Shown: positions 27,305 through 36,530, counted from the first letter of the stretch. The stretch is DNA of 64,000 bases from Pelosinus sp. IPA-1 (GCF_030269905.1 NZ_BSVC01000001.1:496001-560000); one strand, 5' to 3'. A program made the numbers and translations. The notes: generated by a model from the letters alone, not told the origin.

Positions 27305-27450
27305 TATAATAATAGCTTCAGATCTGCAGTGTTTTGCCCTGTGAAACTGGGAGAGCAACAGCGTTGAAACTCGTAAGCTGGCAGACCAATTTGCATAATG
27401 GCCAATTGGTTCAGGATCTACAAGGAGCTGTCACTAAGTTTCTTGTAAAT
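27305..27450 (+). pseudogene. Relic of a Cache-type chemoreceptor, collapsed by internal deletions
   Basis: Three pieces of the receptor at 22952-24991 are found joined in the right order. First, NNSFRSAVFCPVKLGEQQR followed by a stop corresponds to NNSKYAVFRPVQLGEQQRW at the end of the sensor domain. Second, TRKLADQ corresponds to VRKLAEQ in the signalling tip. Third, VQDLQGAVTKF corresponds to AQDLQEVVSKF at the C-terminus. Over 1 kb between them is missing and frames are broken. I saw no clear relic of the N-terminus upstream to 26975. Confidence 0.75.
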
Positions 27451-27508
27451 CATTCATATAATCGAGTATAATACTACTACGATAGATGATGAATGGTGGA
27501 GAGTGTAA

Positions 27509-28366
27509 ATGGAAAGAACTGTTTTGCTGTTATTGCAGGAGAAGATGGAAATCCTTACTTCTGCTCAACGTAAAGTTGCTGATTATATTTTGAAAAATCC
27601 AACTGAAGTGGCATTTTTGACAACCGATCAATTGGCAGGAATTATTGGGGTTAGCGTAGCCACTGTTATGCGATTGGCTTATGCTCTTGGATATACTGGC
27701 TATGCGCAGTTCCAGAAGGATTTACAGGAAATGTTACGCAGCCGAGTTGCGTCACCCCCGACACGATTGGAAACAAATATAAAAAAAGTGGGAAAAAATA
27801 AGCTTTTGCTCGAATGTGCTGAAGTCCAAATGAATAACATCAAGAAAACAGTGGAATTTATGTCTGATGAGGCGATTGAGAAGGCCTTTAATCTTATATT
27901 TGCTGCGAAGAAGATATATGTTATTGGGATTCGAGGAAGTTCTTCGGTGGCTAATTATTTGAATGAAGGGCTAAACCGTATTGGTGTTGATAGTGAATTA
28001 TTGATTACCGATTCTGGACGACTACAGTCAATTTTAGTGAAGCCCCCTCTTGACTCTTTATTTATCGCCTTAAGTTTACCGCGATATGGAAAAAGAACCT
28101 TTGAAGTTGTTCAGGTAGCAAAAAATAAAGGCGCGAAAATATTATCAATTACAGATGGATATTCGTCACCATTTGCGCTGTTATCTGACGCTTTCCTAGC
28201 GTGCGCCTTCGAAAGTTTATCATTTCACAATTCTGAAATCGGTGCTATGTTTCTGGCTGACTTTTTAGTAACCGGTGTGGCTATTCGAAATTCCAACAAA
28301 ACTAAATATTATTTGGAAGAAATTGAAAAAATAGTAACTGCAACTGATGCTAACTTATTGAAATAA
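27509..28366 (+). CDS. RpiR/MurR-family transcriptional regulator (HTH + SIS domain)
   Basis: This 285-residue protein has an N-terminal HTH_6 domain (about residues 1-77, with TDQLAGIIGVSVATVMRLAYALGYTGYAQFQ) and a C-terminal SIS sugar/phosphate-binding domain (about 120-250, with YVIGIRGSSSVANYL and LFIALSLPRYGKRTFEVVQVA). Regulators of this family respond to phosphosugars or acids and bind palindromes such as TGTAAT...ATTACA. Two such sites lie upstream of the island operons (11090 and 13798), making this gene the probable local regulator. Start ATG 27509 follows GGTGGAGAG. It stands alone at the island's right edge. Confidence 0.88.
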   Translation: MERTVLLLLQEKMEILTSAQRKVADYILKNPTEVAFLTTDQLAGIIGVSVATVMRLAYALGYTGYAQFQKDLQEMLRSRVASPPTRLETNIKKVGKNKLLLECAEVQMNNIKKTVEFMSDEAIEKAFNLIFAAKKIYVIGIRGSSSVANYLNEGLNRIGVDSELLITDSGRLQSILVKPPLDSLFIALSLPRYGKRTFEVVQVAKNKGAKILSITDGYSSPFALLSDAFLACAFESLSFHNSEIGAMFLADFLVTGVAIRNSNKTKYYLEEIEKIVTATDANLLK

Positions 28367-28659
28367 ATTACTATGTTTCCTCGAATTTAGATAAACGAAG
28401 ACTAACGCTTCTCCTAATCTCAGCTTCGTTTAACCAAAAGTCTTAGATAGAGAATCTGTAAATGATTCTGCAAGAGTGATATTTATTTGATTTGTTAAAA
28501 GGTGGACTGGATCGGCTCGTAGCATCACTATCCATACTATTCTAAAAAAATGCCCTTGCCAATGATGCAGAGATCCCGATTAAGCTTAAACGGCATTAGA
28601 TTGATTAGTAATTTGCGCAAGAGATGATATGTTGAACCCTTAAAATGGAATATGAAAGA
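28367..28659. other. Gene-free stretch after the RpiR gene
   Basis: A weak hairpin (AAACGAAG at 28393-28400 with CTTCGTTT at 28424-28431) follows the RpiR stop. The remainder has stop codons in all frames at short intervals and shows no ribosome site leading to a usable frame. It may be debris linked to the transposase relic that follows. Confidence 0.4.
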
Positions 28660-28865
28660 AAAAACCTCCTGTGGTGGATAAAATAAACTACCATAGGAGG
28701 TTTTGTTATGTCTAGAAAAAAGGGAATGAAACATTTATTCAGAGACAATTAAGGTAGAAGCAGTACGAATGCATCTAGAGGAAGGATAGCAACCAGGGAA
28801 ATCATGCAAAGACTGAGTGTAACGCCTAGGCGTATCCGGTCCAGGTGCGAAGCATTGGATAATTT
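28660..28865 (+). mobile_element. Degenerate IS3-type transposase (OrfA) start with leader hairpin
   Basis: A hairpin (AAAACCTCC...GGAGGTTTT, 28661-28704) precedes ATG 28708. The frame begins MSRKKGMKH, then after one frame change YSETIKVEAVRMHLEEG followed by a stop, then another frame with QRLSVTPRRIRSRCEAL. This resembles the helix-turn-helix N-terminus of IS3-family OrfA proteins with at least two frameshifts and stops. No OrfB/DDE domain follows, so only a fragment of the element remains. Confidence 0.55.
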
Positions 28866-29127
28866 CTCTCACTCGATGTCTAATTCCATAAAATTATTAA
28901 TTGTAGCTATAATTAGATTCTCCCCTATGTAGATTTATAAATAAGGCATACATAGGTAGAAGCTTTAATTCCATCTTAATAATAGTCACCTTATCGGATT
29001 ACTTCTCACATATAGTTCTTGTCCTTCAAGAAAACCTATGTTAAACTAATTTACTATTCAGTAACGTAATCATAGTACTTTCAAATGACGGAGAGTACTA
29101 TGTAGAATAATAAAGGAGGGGAAAAGG

Positions 29128-29583
29128 ATGAATTCAATCTATTATTTGTTGGCATTCATTTCGGGATCAGTGTTAACTTTGCAAGTTGGAATTAACGGGA
29201 AACTATTACATAGCCTTGGGAGTCCTGTGCTTACTTCATTTATCAGTTTTATGGTAGGTACTATTGGATTAGGGGTTATTTATGTGTGTGCTGCTTTTCT
29301 TGGGGTACAAACAGTACCCTCTTTACAGAGCTTTTCTCTTCCCAGCTGGTGGGTATGGAGCGGGGGTTTATTGGGAGCATTTTATATTTTTACAGTTATT
29401 TTTGTTGCTCCTAAGATTGGATTTGCTAATATGTTTAGCCTAGTTGTTGCAGGGCAAATTATTCTGGCTATTTTGTTTGATCATTTTGGTGTGTTAGGAA
29501 ACCAGATTCACAGTTTAACTGCGCTAAAATCGGTAGGTGTAGCTTTATTGATCGCTGGTGTATATCTAATTCAAACAAACTAG
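29128..29583 (+). CDS. DMT-superfamily membrane protein, YdcZ/DUF606 type
   Basis: This 151-residue protein has five hydrophobic helices. It has the family features GSVLTLQVGINGKLLHSLGSP (split: GSVLTLQVGINGKLL, HSLGSP) in helix 1, a GGLLGAFYIFTVIFVAPKIG stretch (split: GGLLGAFYIF, TVIFVAPKIG) and GQIILAILFDHFG. YdcZ-type proteins are five-helix members of the drug/metabolite transporter group; their substrates are largely unknown. It is a single gene with an AAAGGAGGGG site before ATG 29128. Confidence 0.8.
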   Translation: MNSIYYLLAFISGSVLTLQVGINGKLLHSLGSPVLTSFISFMVGTIGLGVIYVCAAFLGVQTVPSLQSFSLPSWWVWSGGLLGAFYIFTVIFVAPKIGFANMFSLVVAGQIILAILFDHFGVLGNQIHSLTALKSVGVALLIAGVYLIQTN

Positions 29584-29834
29584 GATGTAAATGTGCAGTA
29601 TATAAAAGGATTCTATGCTACAAATAAGTGCGTACTTGTTTAAAAATATCCTACTGATTATTATAGTATTAGAGAAATATTGAAAAGTAATATTTCATAT
29701 TGCTTAGTTCGTGAGCATAAGAATATCTGATAGTGGTAGTTTTTAGAGGAAGTATAAAAAACAAATTACTAAAGATACTACCTGGAAGATGCAAGTTCAT
29801 TGGGGAAGCAGTTAATGAATAGGAGGTTGTATTC

Positions 29835-30827
29835 ATGTCATATTTACTTCAATCATTGCAAGCGGGTTCTTTGAGCCTGGCTAATCGTTTAGTTATGCCA
29901 CCAATGGCTACCTCTAAAGCTGATAGTGATGGCAAGGTAAATGCAGGAGTACTAGATTACTATACGGAAAAATCCGCGGGCGGGTATTTATCACTTGTTA
30001 TTATAGAACATAGTTTTATTCAGCAAGCAGGCAAGGCCAGTGAAAATCAGCTTTCTGTTGCCGATGATAGTGTAATAGAAGAATTAAGAAAGTTAGCGAA
30101 TGTGATTCATCGCAATGGAGCTAAGGCTATCATGCAAATTAATCATGCAGGGAGTGCCGCTGATGAAAAGGTTATCGGCGAAATTCCCGTGGGACCTTCT
30201 GTCCTAGCCAATCCACGCAAAGGAACAATTCCTAGAGAACTTACCCACCAGGATATTACTGCTATTGTCAAAGCGTTTCAAAATGCTGCCCGTCGCGTCA
30301 AAGAAGCTGGTTTTGACGGAGTGGAAATTCATTCTGCCCATGGATACCTGTTAAACCAATTTTTTTCTCCTTTGACAAATAAGCGTGTCGATGAGTACGG
30401 TGGAGATGTACACAACCGTATTCGCCTTCATCGAGAGGTCATAGCAGCGGTACGTGAAGTCGTGGGTGAGGATTATCCGATTCTATTGCGCTTAGGAGCT
30501 TCGGATTATATAGAGGGCGGAACAACCATTGAAGATAGCAAAATTGCCGCACAAGAATTTGAAAAAGCTGGCGTCAATATCTTAGATATATCGGGTGGTT
30601 TTTCAGGTTATGTTGTACCTGGCAATAACTCACAAGGCTATTTTGCCCCACTTACTGAAGCTATTAAGCAAGTGGTGTCCATCCCGGTCATCCTTACTGG
30701 TGGTATTATTGATGTGCAAGTGGCTGAGCAGTTACTAGCAGAAGGTAAAGCAGACCTTATTGGTGTAGGTAGAGCTGTATTTAAAGATTCTAACTGGGCG
30801 AAAAAAGCTGTTGAAAGCCTTCGCTAA
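29835..30827 (+). CDS. NADH:flavin oxidoreductase, old-yellow-enzyme family
   Basis: This 330-residue FMN-binding TIM-barrel enzyme has LVMPPMATSKA near the N-terminus, IMQINHAG (about residues 101-108) and the active-site segment FDGVEIHSAHGYLLNQFFSP (about 159-178), which carries the paired His residues of the OYE family. YGG and the phosphate-binding ILTGG / LIGVGRA motifs come near the end. It lacks the C-terminal Fe-S/FAD domains of 2,4-dienoyl-CoA reductase, so it is the short form that reduces enones and similar electrophiles with NAD(P)H. Start ATG 29835 follows AGGAGGTTG. A terminator follows. Confidence 0.9.
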   Translation: MSYLLQSLQAGSLSLANRLVMPPMATSKADSDGKVNAGVLDYYTEKSAGGYLSLVIIEHSFIQQAGKASENQLSVADDSVIEELRKLANVIHRNGAKAIMQINHAGSAADEKVIGEIPVGPSVLANPRKGTIPRELTHQDITAIVKAFQNAARRVKEAGFDGVEIHSAHGYLLNQFFSPLTNKRVDEYGGDVHNRIRLHREVIAAVREVVGEDYPILLRLGASDYIEGGTTIEDSKIAAQEFEKAGVNILDISGGFSGYVVPGNNSQGYFAPLTEAIKQVVSIPVILTGGIIDVQVAEQLLAEGKADLIGVGRAVFKDSNWAKKAVESLR

Positions 30828-30897
30828 CAGATCATTATTGGCATATACGCCAATCTATCTAGCAATATAATCGAAGTGAAAAAACTCTATTTGGTAA

Positions 30898-30942
30898 AAA
30901 GGAAGTGATTGGGAGAAAATAATCCTAATCACTTCCTTTGCT
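30898..30942 (+). terminator. Intrinsic terminator after the OYE gene
   Basis: AAAGGAAGTGATT pairs with AATCACTTCCTTT around a GGGAGAAAATAATCCT-type loop that itself can pair GGGA/TCCT, followed by a short T-rich stretch. Confidence 0.75.
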
Positions 30943-31158
30943 TTATAATAAGTTACGACTGCGTTGCATTTTCTAGAGTGGATATTTAGAACTTTACCTT
31001 ATAATTACATTGTGTGCTGGTATTTAACTAATGAAAGCAAGAGTTGTTCATTTTTAAATACTCAATATGTTAAAGTTAATAAAGTATGATACTAGCATAT
31101 TGTGAAAAGTTATCCTATGGCAAAGGAAAATCATAAAGTAACATTGGAGGTTTTAGGA

Positions 31159-32385
31159 ATGAATAGACGTGTAGTTATTACAGGTATGGGGGCTGTATCT
31201 TCTTTAGGATGTGGCGCAGATACACTTTGGAATTCAATCAAGCAGGGGAAATCTGGAATAAGTAGAATTGAGAGAATTGATGTATCTGATTTACCTACGC
31301 AAGTAGGAGCGGAAGTAAGGGATTTTGATGCCAATCAGTTTGTGGAGAAGAAGGAAATTAAAAGGTTGGATCGCTTTACGCAATATGCCTTGGCTGCTAC
31401 CCAAATGGCAGTTGAGGAAGCAAAAATAGATTTTGCTGCAGTAGATAAGGAGCGTGTCGGTGTAATTATCGGAACAGGCATTGGCGGTATAGAAACCATA
31501 GAAAATCAGCATAGCTTGCTTTTAGAAAAAGGAACCAATAGAATTAGTCCCTTCTTAGTACCCATGATGCTGCCTAATATGGCTGCGGGACTTGTTGCAA
31601 TTAAATATGGCGCTAAGGGATTCAGTGAATGTACTGTTTCAGCTTGTGCTTCATCGACCAATGCGATTGGTGATGCTTATAAAATCATTCAAAGAAATGC
31701 CGCTGATGTGATGATTGCAGGTGGAGCGGAGGCATCCATTACAAGATTAGCATTAGCAGGTTTTTGTGCAATGAAAGCTATGTCAACCAATCTGGATGCC
31801 ACCACAGCTTCTAGGCCTTTTGATTTAGAGCGCGATGGATTTGTCCTAGGAGAAGGTGCAGGTAGCCTTATTATCGAAGAGTTAAATCATGCTTTAGCGC
31901 GAGGAGCTACTATTATTGCAGAAATTGTAGGTTATGGCTGTACGAATGATGCATATCATATTACTGCTCCTGATGAGAGCGGGGCCGCCCGATGTATGAA
32001 GTTAGCAATAGAGGATGCCGGGCTAAAGCCGCAGAATATTGGTTATATAAATGCCCATGGTACATCAACGCCATTAGGTGATAAGAATGAAACAAACGCA
32101 ATAAAAACCGTTTTTCAAAAGCATGCATATGAGCTTGCGGTAAGTTCAACAAAATCCATGACGGGTCATTTATTAGGAGCAGCGGGAGCGATTGAGGCTA
32201 TTATAACCGCTTCTGCTCTGAAAGATGGTTTTTTACCACCAACGATCAATTACAAAACAAAAGACCAGGGGTGTGATTTATATTATGTGCCAAACGAAGG
32301 GAAAAAGGCAGACTTATCTTATGCCTTGACAAACTCCTTTGGTTTTGGCGGGCATAATGCAACACTGGTTTTAAAAGCGTTTTAA
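31159..32385 (+). CDS. fabF: Beta-ketoacyl-[ACP] synthase II
   Basis: This 408-residue condensing enzyme has the catalytic Cys in STVSACASSTNAIGD (about residue 160), His in NAHGTSTPLGD (about 300) and His in KSMTGHLLGAAGA (about 337), all intact. It elongates fatty-acyl chains on ACP in type II fatty-acid synthesis. The ATG at 31159 is chosen because TTGGAGG lies just upstream; the in-frame extension to 31102 lacks a ribosome site. No other fab genes are nearby, so it is a stand-alone copy, followed after 22 bases by an AraC-type regulator. Whether it is the housekeeping or a second copy cannot be told. Confidence 0.93.
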   Translation: MNRRVVITGMGAVSSLGCGADTLWNSIKQGKSGISRIERIDVSDLPTQVGAEVRDFDANQFVEKKEIKRLDRFTQYALAATQMAVEEAKIDFAAVDKERVGVIIGTGIGGIETIENQHSLLLEKGTNRISPFLVPMMLPNMAAGLVAIKYGAKGFSECTVSACASSTNAIGDAYKIIQRNAADVMIAGGAEASITRLALAGFCAMKAMSTNLDATTASRPFDLERDGFVLGEGAGSLIIEELNHALARGATIIAEIVGYGCTNDAYHITAPDESGAARCMKLAIEDAGLKPQNIGYINAHGTSTPLGDKNETNAIKTVFQKHAYELAVSSTKSMTGHLLGAAGAIEAIITASALKDGFLPPTINYKTKDQGCDLYYVPNEGKKADLSYALTNSFGFGGHNATLVLKAF

Positions 32386-32407
32386 AGTTTGGGGGCTATT
32401 CAAGGTT

Positions 32408-33307
32408 ATGATAGATATGAAAGAGATTGTAGCGGCAAGTGTTAATTATATTGAGAATAACATCTATAACAAGATTAGCTTAGATGATATTGCCCAGCAA
32501 TCAGGCATATCAAAATATCATTTGCATAGAATGTTTAAGTCCTTAACAGGTGAGTCTTTGATGGAGTATGTTCAGTCTCGAAAACTTTCGTCTAGCATAA
32601 ACGAATTGATTCATACCAATATGAGAATTATAGATATTGCGTTAGATTATGGTTTTGATTATGAACAATCTTATATAAGGGCCTTTCGTAAAAAGTTTGG
32701 GCATACGCCGCTAAAAGTACGTTCAGAAAATCTATCCTTAATCATTAAGGAAAAATTGAATATACATGATATTTTATCCCTTAATAATTCCATTATCTAT
32801 AAACCATTTTTTGTTTATAAACCAAAAATGTATTTAGTGGGTAAGCAACATAAAATAGTAAGTAAATCTGGCGATAAGACTGCCAATGCCTATGGGAATG
32901 ATTTTTATTATAATCATTCCCATAAGATTGTAAATGCAGTGAACCCAGCAGTATATTTTGGTTATACAGACTGGAGTAGAAATGATGAGGGATATATTTA
33001 TTATATTCCCTCTCTTGAAGTCCCCAATTTATCTCATATACCTGAGGGAATGAAAGGAATTTCAATACCGGCGCACAAATATGTAGCCTTTCGCTTTGTA
33101 GGGTTTTTTCATCCCAATGATATTAATGGCAGGCAAGTAGGGCGGTTATTAGTTCATATGTATTCCAAATGGATTTTTAAGTCAGGTTTTAAGTTTGCTG
33201 AACCCTTTCGATTTGAGTACATTGATACTTCTGTATCAAAAGATAATTATTGTGAATTAGATATATACCAACCTATCATGGAAAATGATAGGAAAAATTT
33301 ATACTAG
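32408..33307 (+). CDS. AraC-family regulator with C-terminal effector (GyrI-like) domain
   Basis: This 299-residue protein has an N-terminal AraC double helix-turn-helix (about residues 8-105: ISLDDIAQQSGISKYHLHRMF and IIDIALDYGFDYEQSYIRAFRKKFGHTP, each quoted in part here) and a C-terminal domain of about 160 residues. That domain ends in PFRFEYID and YCELDIYQPI, like the GyrI/Rob effector-binding fold. Rob/SoxS-like proteins of this layout respond to small hydrophobic molecules. It follows fabF by 22 bases in the same orientation, so it may be cotranscribed with it. Confidence 0.82.
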   Translation: MIDMKEIVAASVNYIENNIYNKISLDDIAQQSGISKYHLHRMFKSLTGESLMEYVQSRKLSSSINELIHTNMRIIDIALDYGFDYEQSYIRAFRKKFGHTPLKVRSENLSLIIKEKLNIHDILSLNNSIIYKPFFVYKPKMYLVGKQHKIVSKSGDKTANAYGNDFYYNHSHKIVNAVNPAVYFGYTDWSRNDEGYIYYIPSLEVPNLSHIPEGMKGISIPAHKYVAFRFVGFFHPNDINGRQVGRLLVHMYSKWIFKSGFKFAEPFRFEYIDTSVSKDNYCELDIYQPIMENDRKNLY

Positions 33308-33314
33308 AAAAATG

Positions 33315-33342
33315 AATGTGAACAAGTCACATTTATTTTTTT
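33315..33342 (+). terminator. Intrinsic terminator after the AraC-type gene
   Basis: AATGTGA pairs with TCACATT around a five-base loop, followed by TATTTTTTTG. Confidence 0.75.
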
Positions 33343-33444
33343 GCAAAAAAGTATTCAGAAAAATGATTGGAAGGAATATGTAGTTTATAGCAGAATAGAA
33401 AACAAATGATCATTTAATGAATAACGTGAATTGAAGAGGTTTAT

Positions 33445-34413
33445 ATGGATGTAAAGTTAAAGTTAGCATATGTTTTTATGGATCTAATACTACCCCTAGT
33501 ATTAGGTTATCTATTTCGCCGCAAAAAGTATCTAAGCGAAGTAAATTGTAATAAGATGATTGTATTCAATATTCTAGTATTGTCCACTGCTCTGTCCATT
33601 CTTAGTTTTTGGACTTTGCCTTTGAAGTTGGAATTAATGTGGCTGCCTCTCTTTGGAATCTTACTTAGTATCATTCCTGGTACCACTGCCTTTTTAATAT
33701 CAAGTAATAAATATGATAATGGGCTAGAGAAGGGGAGTTACTTAGTATCTGCTATTCTTTCTAATATTGGTACACTAGGTGGACTTTGTGCTTATATTAT
33801 TTTCGGGGAAGCGGCATTTGCCTATACGCAGATTGTAGGCTTATTTCAAGGATTGGTATTATTCTTATTTTGTTTTCCCATGGCACAATATTATAAAATG
33901 AAAAGCAATCCCACAGGTGACAATAAAAAACTTACCTTTGGATCTATGTTTTTTAACCGCAACCAGTTACCAGTTGTGGGGTTAGTTTTTGGTATATTGC
34001 TATGCTTAGGCGGCGTTCCTCGTCCCGTATTCTTAGGTGCGGTATTTGATCCATTAGTTCATCTTTGCGCCTGGACGGCTCTAATTCCAGCAGGGTATTC
34101 CATTGAATTTTCAGGGATGAAACAGTATTATGGTACTACGCTTGATCTGCTTCCGATAAAGTTTATTATTACGCCAGTGCTAGGCTATTTACTAGCAAGA
34201 GAACTTTTCACCGATCCGGCATTGCTTGGTACTATATTGATTATCGCTAGTGTACCTACTGGAATTAATGCGATTGTAACTGCTAGGCTCTATGGATTGA
34301 ATCTACATGTGTCTGGTGCAGCCTTTGTAGTAACGACTGCCGTTTTTCTAGTAATTGTATATCCGATCCTATTTTTTTGGATTACAACAAATAACGTAGG
34401 TATGATTCATTGA
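33445..34413 (+). CDS. AEC-family (auxin efflux carrier-like) transporter
   Basis: This 322-residue membrane protein has about ten helices in two halves. LVLSTALSILSFWTL is in the first half, and the second half has LVFGILLCLGGVPRP and the PVLGYLLARELF...LIIASVPTGINAIVTARLYG segments, typical of the AEC/PIN-like permeases (malonate or other anion transport). Start ATG 33445 follows GAAGAGG. It is a single gene ending at a bidirectional terminator with htpG. Substrate is unknown. Confidence 0.82.
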   Translation: MDVKLKLAYVFMDLILPLVLGYLFRRKKYLSEVNCNKMIVFNILVLSTALSILSFWTLPLKLELMWLPLFGILLSIIPGTTAFLISSNKYDNGLEKGSYLVSAILSNIGTLGGLCAYIIFGEAAFAYTQIVGLFQGLVLFLFCFPMAQYYKMKSNPTGDNKKLTFGSMFFNRNQLPVVGLVFGILLCLGGVPRPVFLGAVFDPLVHLCAWTALIPAGYSIEFSGMKQYYGTTLDLLPIKFIITPVLGYLLARELFTDPALLGTILIIASVPTGINAIVTARLYGLNLHVSGAAFVVTTAVFLVIVYPILFFWITTNNVGMIH

Positions 34414-34462
34414 TTAGAAGAGTTCACTGAAGGTAAAAAAGGATAAAGTGAGTTACAGATAC

Positions 34463-34504
34463 TAAAAAAACTTGAACCATAATAGATATGGTTCAAGTTT
34501 TTTA
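34463..34504. terminator. Bidirectional terminator between AEC transporter and htpG
   Basis: AAAAAAACTTGAACCAT pairs with ATGGTTCAAGTTTTTT around a short loop. A- and T-tracts flank both sides. Confidence 0.88.
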
Positions 34505-34518
34505 TGGTTCAGTAGGAT

Positions 34519-36480
34519 CTAATTACCTTTTCGTGCCATTAAGTTGGATACTTTGTTTGCAAAGCTGATAGGGTCTTCTGGAAGTAGACCTTCAATTAGC
34601 ATTGCTTGCACATACAATAGGTCACAATAATCTTTGAAGGCTTCTGAATCAGGAGTAGCTTCATGTAAATCCTTTAAGACATGAAATACATCGTGATTTG
34701 GATTTAATTCTAGGATTCTGCTAGCCTTGTACATGGTATTATTCATTTCTGACAAGATTTGCTCCATGGAAAGACTGATGCCATTATCATCACTAACTAG
34801 GCAGACAGCACTGGATTTTAGACGATTACTAATCTTCACATCCGCTATTTTGCCTTTTAATTGCTCTTTGATGGCCTTAATTAGAGATTCATTTTCTTTT
34901 AAAATGGCTTCCGTATCTTTTTTAGCTTCAGGAGAGTCGATATCATCCAAGTTTAATTCCCCACGGCTAATGGATTGGAACTTTTTCTCTTTATACTCTT
35001 GTAATGCATCGATTGTAAATTCATCAACCTGATCGTATAGGTAGAGAACTTCAATCCCTTTTTCTCTCAAAAGTTCCATTTGTGGCAACCGTTCTACAGA
35101 AGCTCGATCTTTACCTGTCGCATAATAAATGACTTTTTGGTTTTCCGCCATACGTTTCGTATAGTCATCTAAAGTAGTCAATTCTTCAGTTGCATGGGAA
35201 GACGCGAAGAGTAATAAATCTTTTAATTTATCGCGGCTTTGGAAATCTGTGTAGGCTCCCACTTTAATAGCCTTACCAAATTCCTTCCAGAAGGTTTCGT
35301 ATTTAGGACGATCTTTGGAGAGTAAATTTTCTAAGGTTTTTAATACGCTTTTTTCTAGATTTTTGCCAATTAGCTTTAATTGCTTACTGTGTTGCAACAG
35401 CTCCCTAGAGATGTTAAGGGAGAAGTCGGAGGAATCCACTAAGCCTTTAACGAAACGCAAATATTCTGGGAGCAGATCCTGGCAGTTGTCCATAATGAAG
35501 ACCTGTTTTGAATAGAGGCGAATTCCAGAGGTAGTTTTTTGGGTGTACAAATCAAAAGGCGCACGGGAAGGGATAAAGAGTAAGCTTGTGTACTCGACTG
35601 TTCCTTCTGCTTTGGAATGAATCAGTTCTAGTGGATCTTCCCAGTCATGGAAGAGATTTTTGTAAAAGGTATGATATTCTTCTGCCGAAATTTCGTTCTT
35701 ACTGCGGGTCCATAAAGGAGTCATTGAGTTCAAGGTACGAATCTCTACTGCTTGGGTTGCTGGCGCATCTTCGATTTCCTTGCCATCTTCATCTTTTGGT
35801 TTTTCTTCTTTAATGAAGTTCATTTTTATTGGGTAGCGGATGTAATCCGAGTATTTTTTTATTAATTCTTCGATGGTATGACGGTTTAGGAAATTGTCTT
35901 TGGAACCGCCAGCAGAACGAAACTCTTCATTAAGGGTGATACTAATGGTAGTACCTCGTTTTTCCTTATCCACTTCTTCAATCGTATAGGTTCCATCTCC
36001 GCTAGACTCCCACTTGACGCCTTTTGCTTGTCCAGGGGCACGAGTGATTAGGGTTACTTTATCGGAAACCATAAAGGCAGAGTAAAAACCTACGCCAAAT
36101 TGGCCAATTAATTCATTGTCAGTAGCTGTTTCCTTCTCTTTTAATTTTTGCAGGAAGGATTTGGTTCCTGATTTGGCAATGGTCCCAATATTTTCGACGA
36201 CTTCATCATAGGTCATACCAATACCATTATCTGATATAGTTAGAGTATGCGTCGCTTCATCGGGAACAAGGAAAATTTCAAAATTTGAGTCTCCTTCGAG
36301 TAAATCATGATTTGTCAAAGATTCGAAGCGAATTTTATCGATAGCATCGGAGGCATTAGAGATAAGTTCTCTTAAAAAGATTTCCTTATTTGTATAAATA
36401 GAGTGAATCATCAAATCTAATAATTGCTTAGTTTCCGCTTGAAATTCCATAGTTTGTTTCGTTTTTGCTGCTTGGCTCAT
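34519..36480 (-). CDS. htpG: Molecular chaperone HtpG (Hsp90)
   Basis: This 653-residue protein has the GHKL ATPase N-terminal domain: ELISNASDAIDKIRFE (about residues 39-54), SDNGIGMTYDEV (about 89-100) and LIGQFGVGFYSAFMVS (about 126-141). Middle and C-terminal Hsp90 domains follow, with the typical FIPSRAPFDLY segment. It is complete and of normal length. The ATG at 36480 follows AAAGGAGAC. A perfect CIRCE element lies about 50 bases upstream (36531-36557), implying repression by HrcA. Confidence 0.97.
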   Translation of the reverse strand: MSQAAKTKQTMEFQAETKQLLDLMIHSIYTNKEIFLRELISNASDAIDKIRFESLTNHDLLEGDSNFEIFLVPDEATHTLTISDNGIGMTYDEVVENIGTIAKSGTKSFLQKLKEKETATDNELIGQFGVGFYSAFMVSDKVTLITRAPGQAKGVKWESSGDGTYTIEEVDKEKRGTTISITLNEEFRSAGGSKDNFLNRHTIEELIKKYSDYIRYPIKMNFIKEEKPKDEDGKEIEDAPATQAVEIRTLNSMTPLWTRSKNEISAEEYHTFYKNLFHDWEDPLELIHSKAEGTVEYTSLLFIPSRAPFDLYTQKTTSGIRLYSKQVFIMDNCQDLLPEYLRFVKGLVDSSDFSLNISRELLQHSKQLKLIGKNLEKSVLKTLENLLSKDRPKYETFWKEFGKAIKVGAYTDFQSRDKLKDLLLFASSHATEELTTLDDYTKRMAENQKVIYYATGKDRASVERLPQMELLREKGIEVLYLYDQVDEFTIDALQEYKEKKFQSISRGELNLDDIDSPEAKKDTEAILKENESLIKAIKEQLKGKIADVKISNRLKSSAVCLVSDDNGISLSMEQILSEMNNTMYKASRILELNPNHDVFHVLKDLHEATPDSEAFKDYCDLLYVQAMLIEGLLPEDPISFANKVSNLMARKGN

Positions 36481-36530
36481 GTAGGAAGTCTCCTTTTTAT
36501 TATGTAATTAATTTATAGATTACTTCTTTG

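Noticed and set aside
28537-28734. Minus-strand 65-codon frame near the transposase relic
   Set aside because: No ribosome site, no recognisable motif, and it crosses the hairpin leader of the relic.
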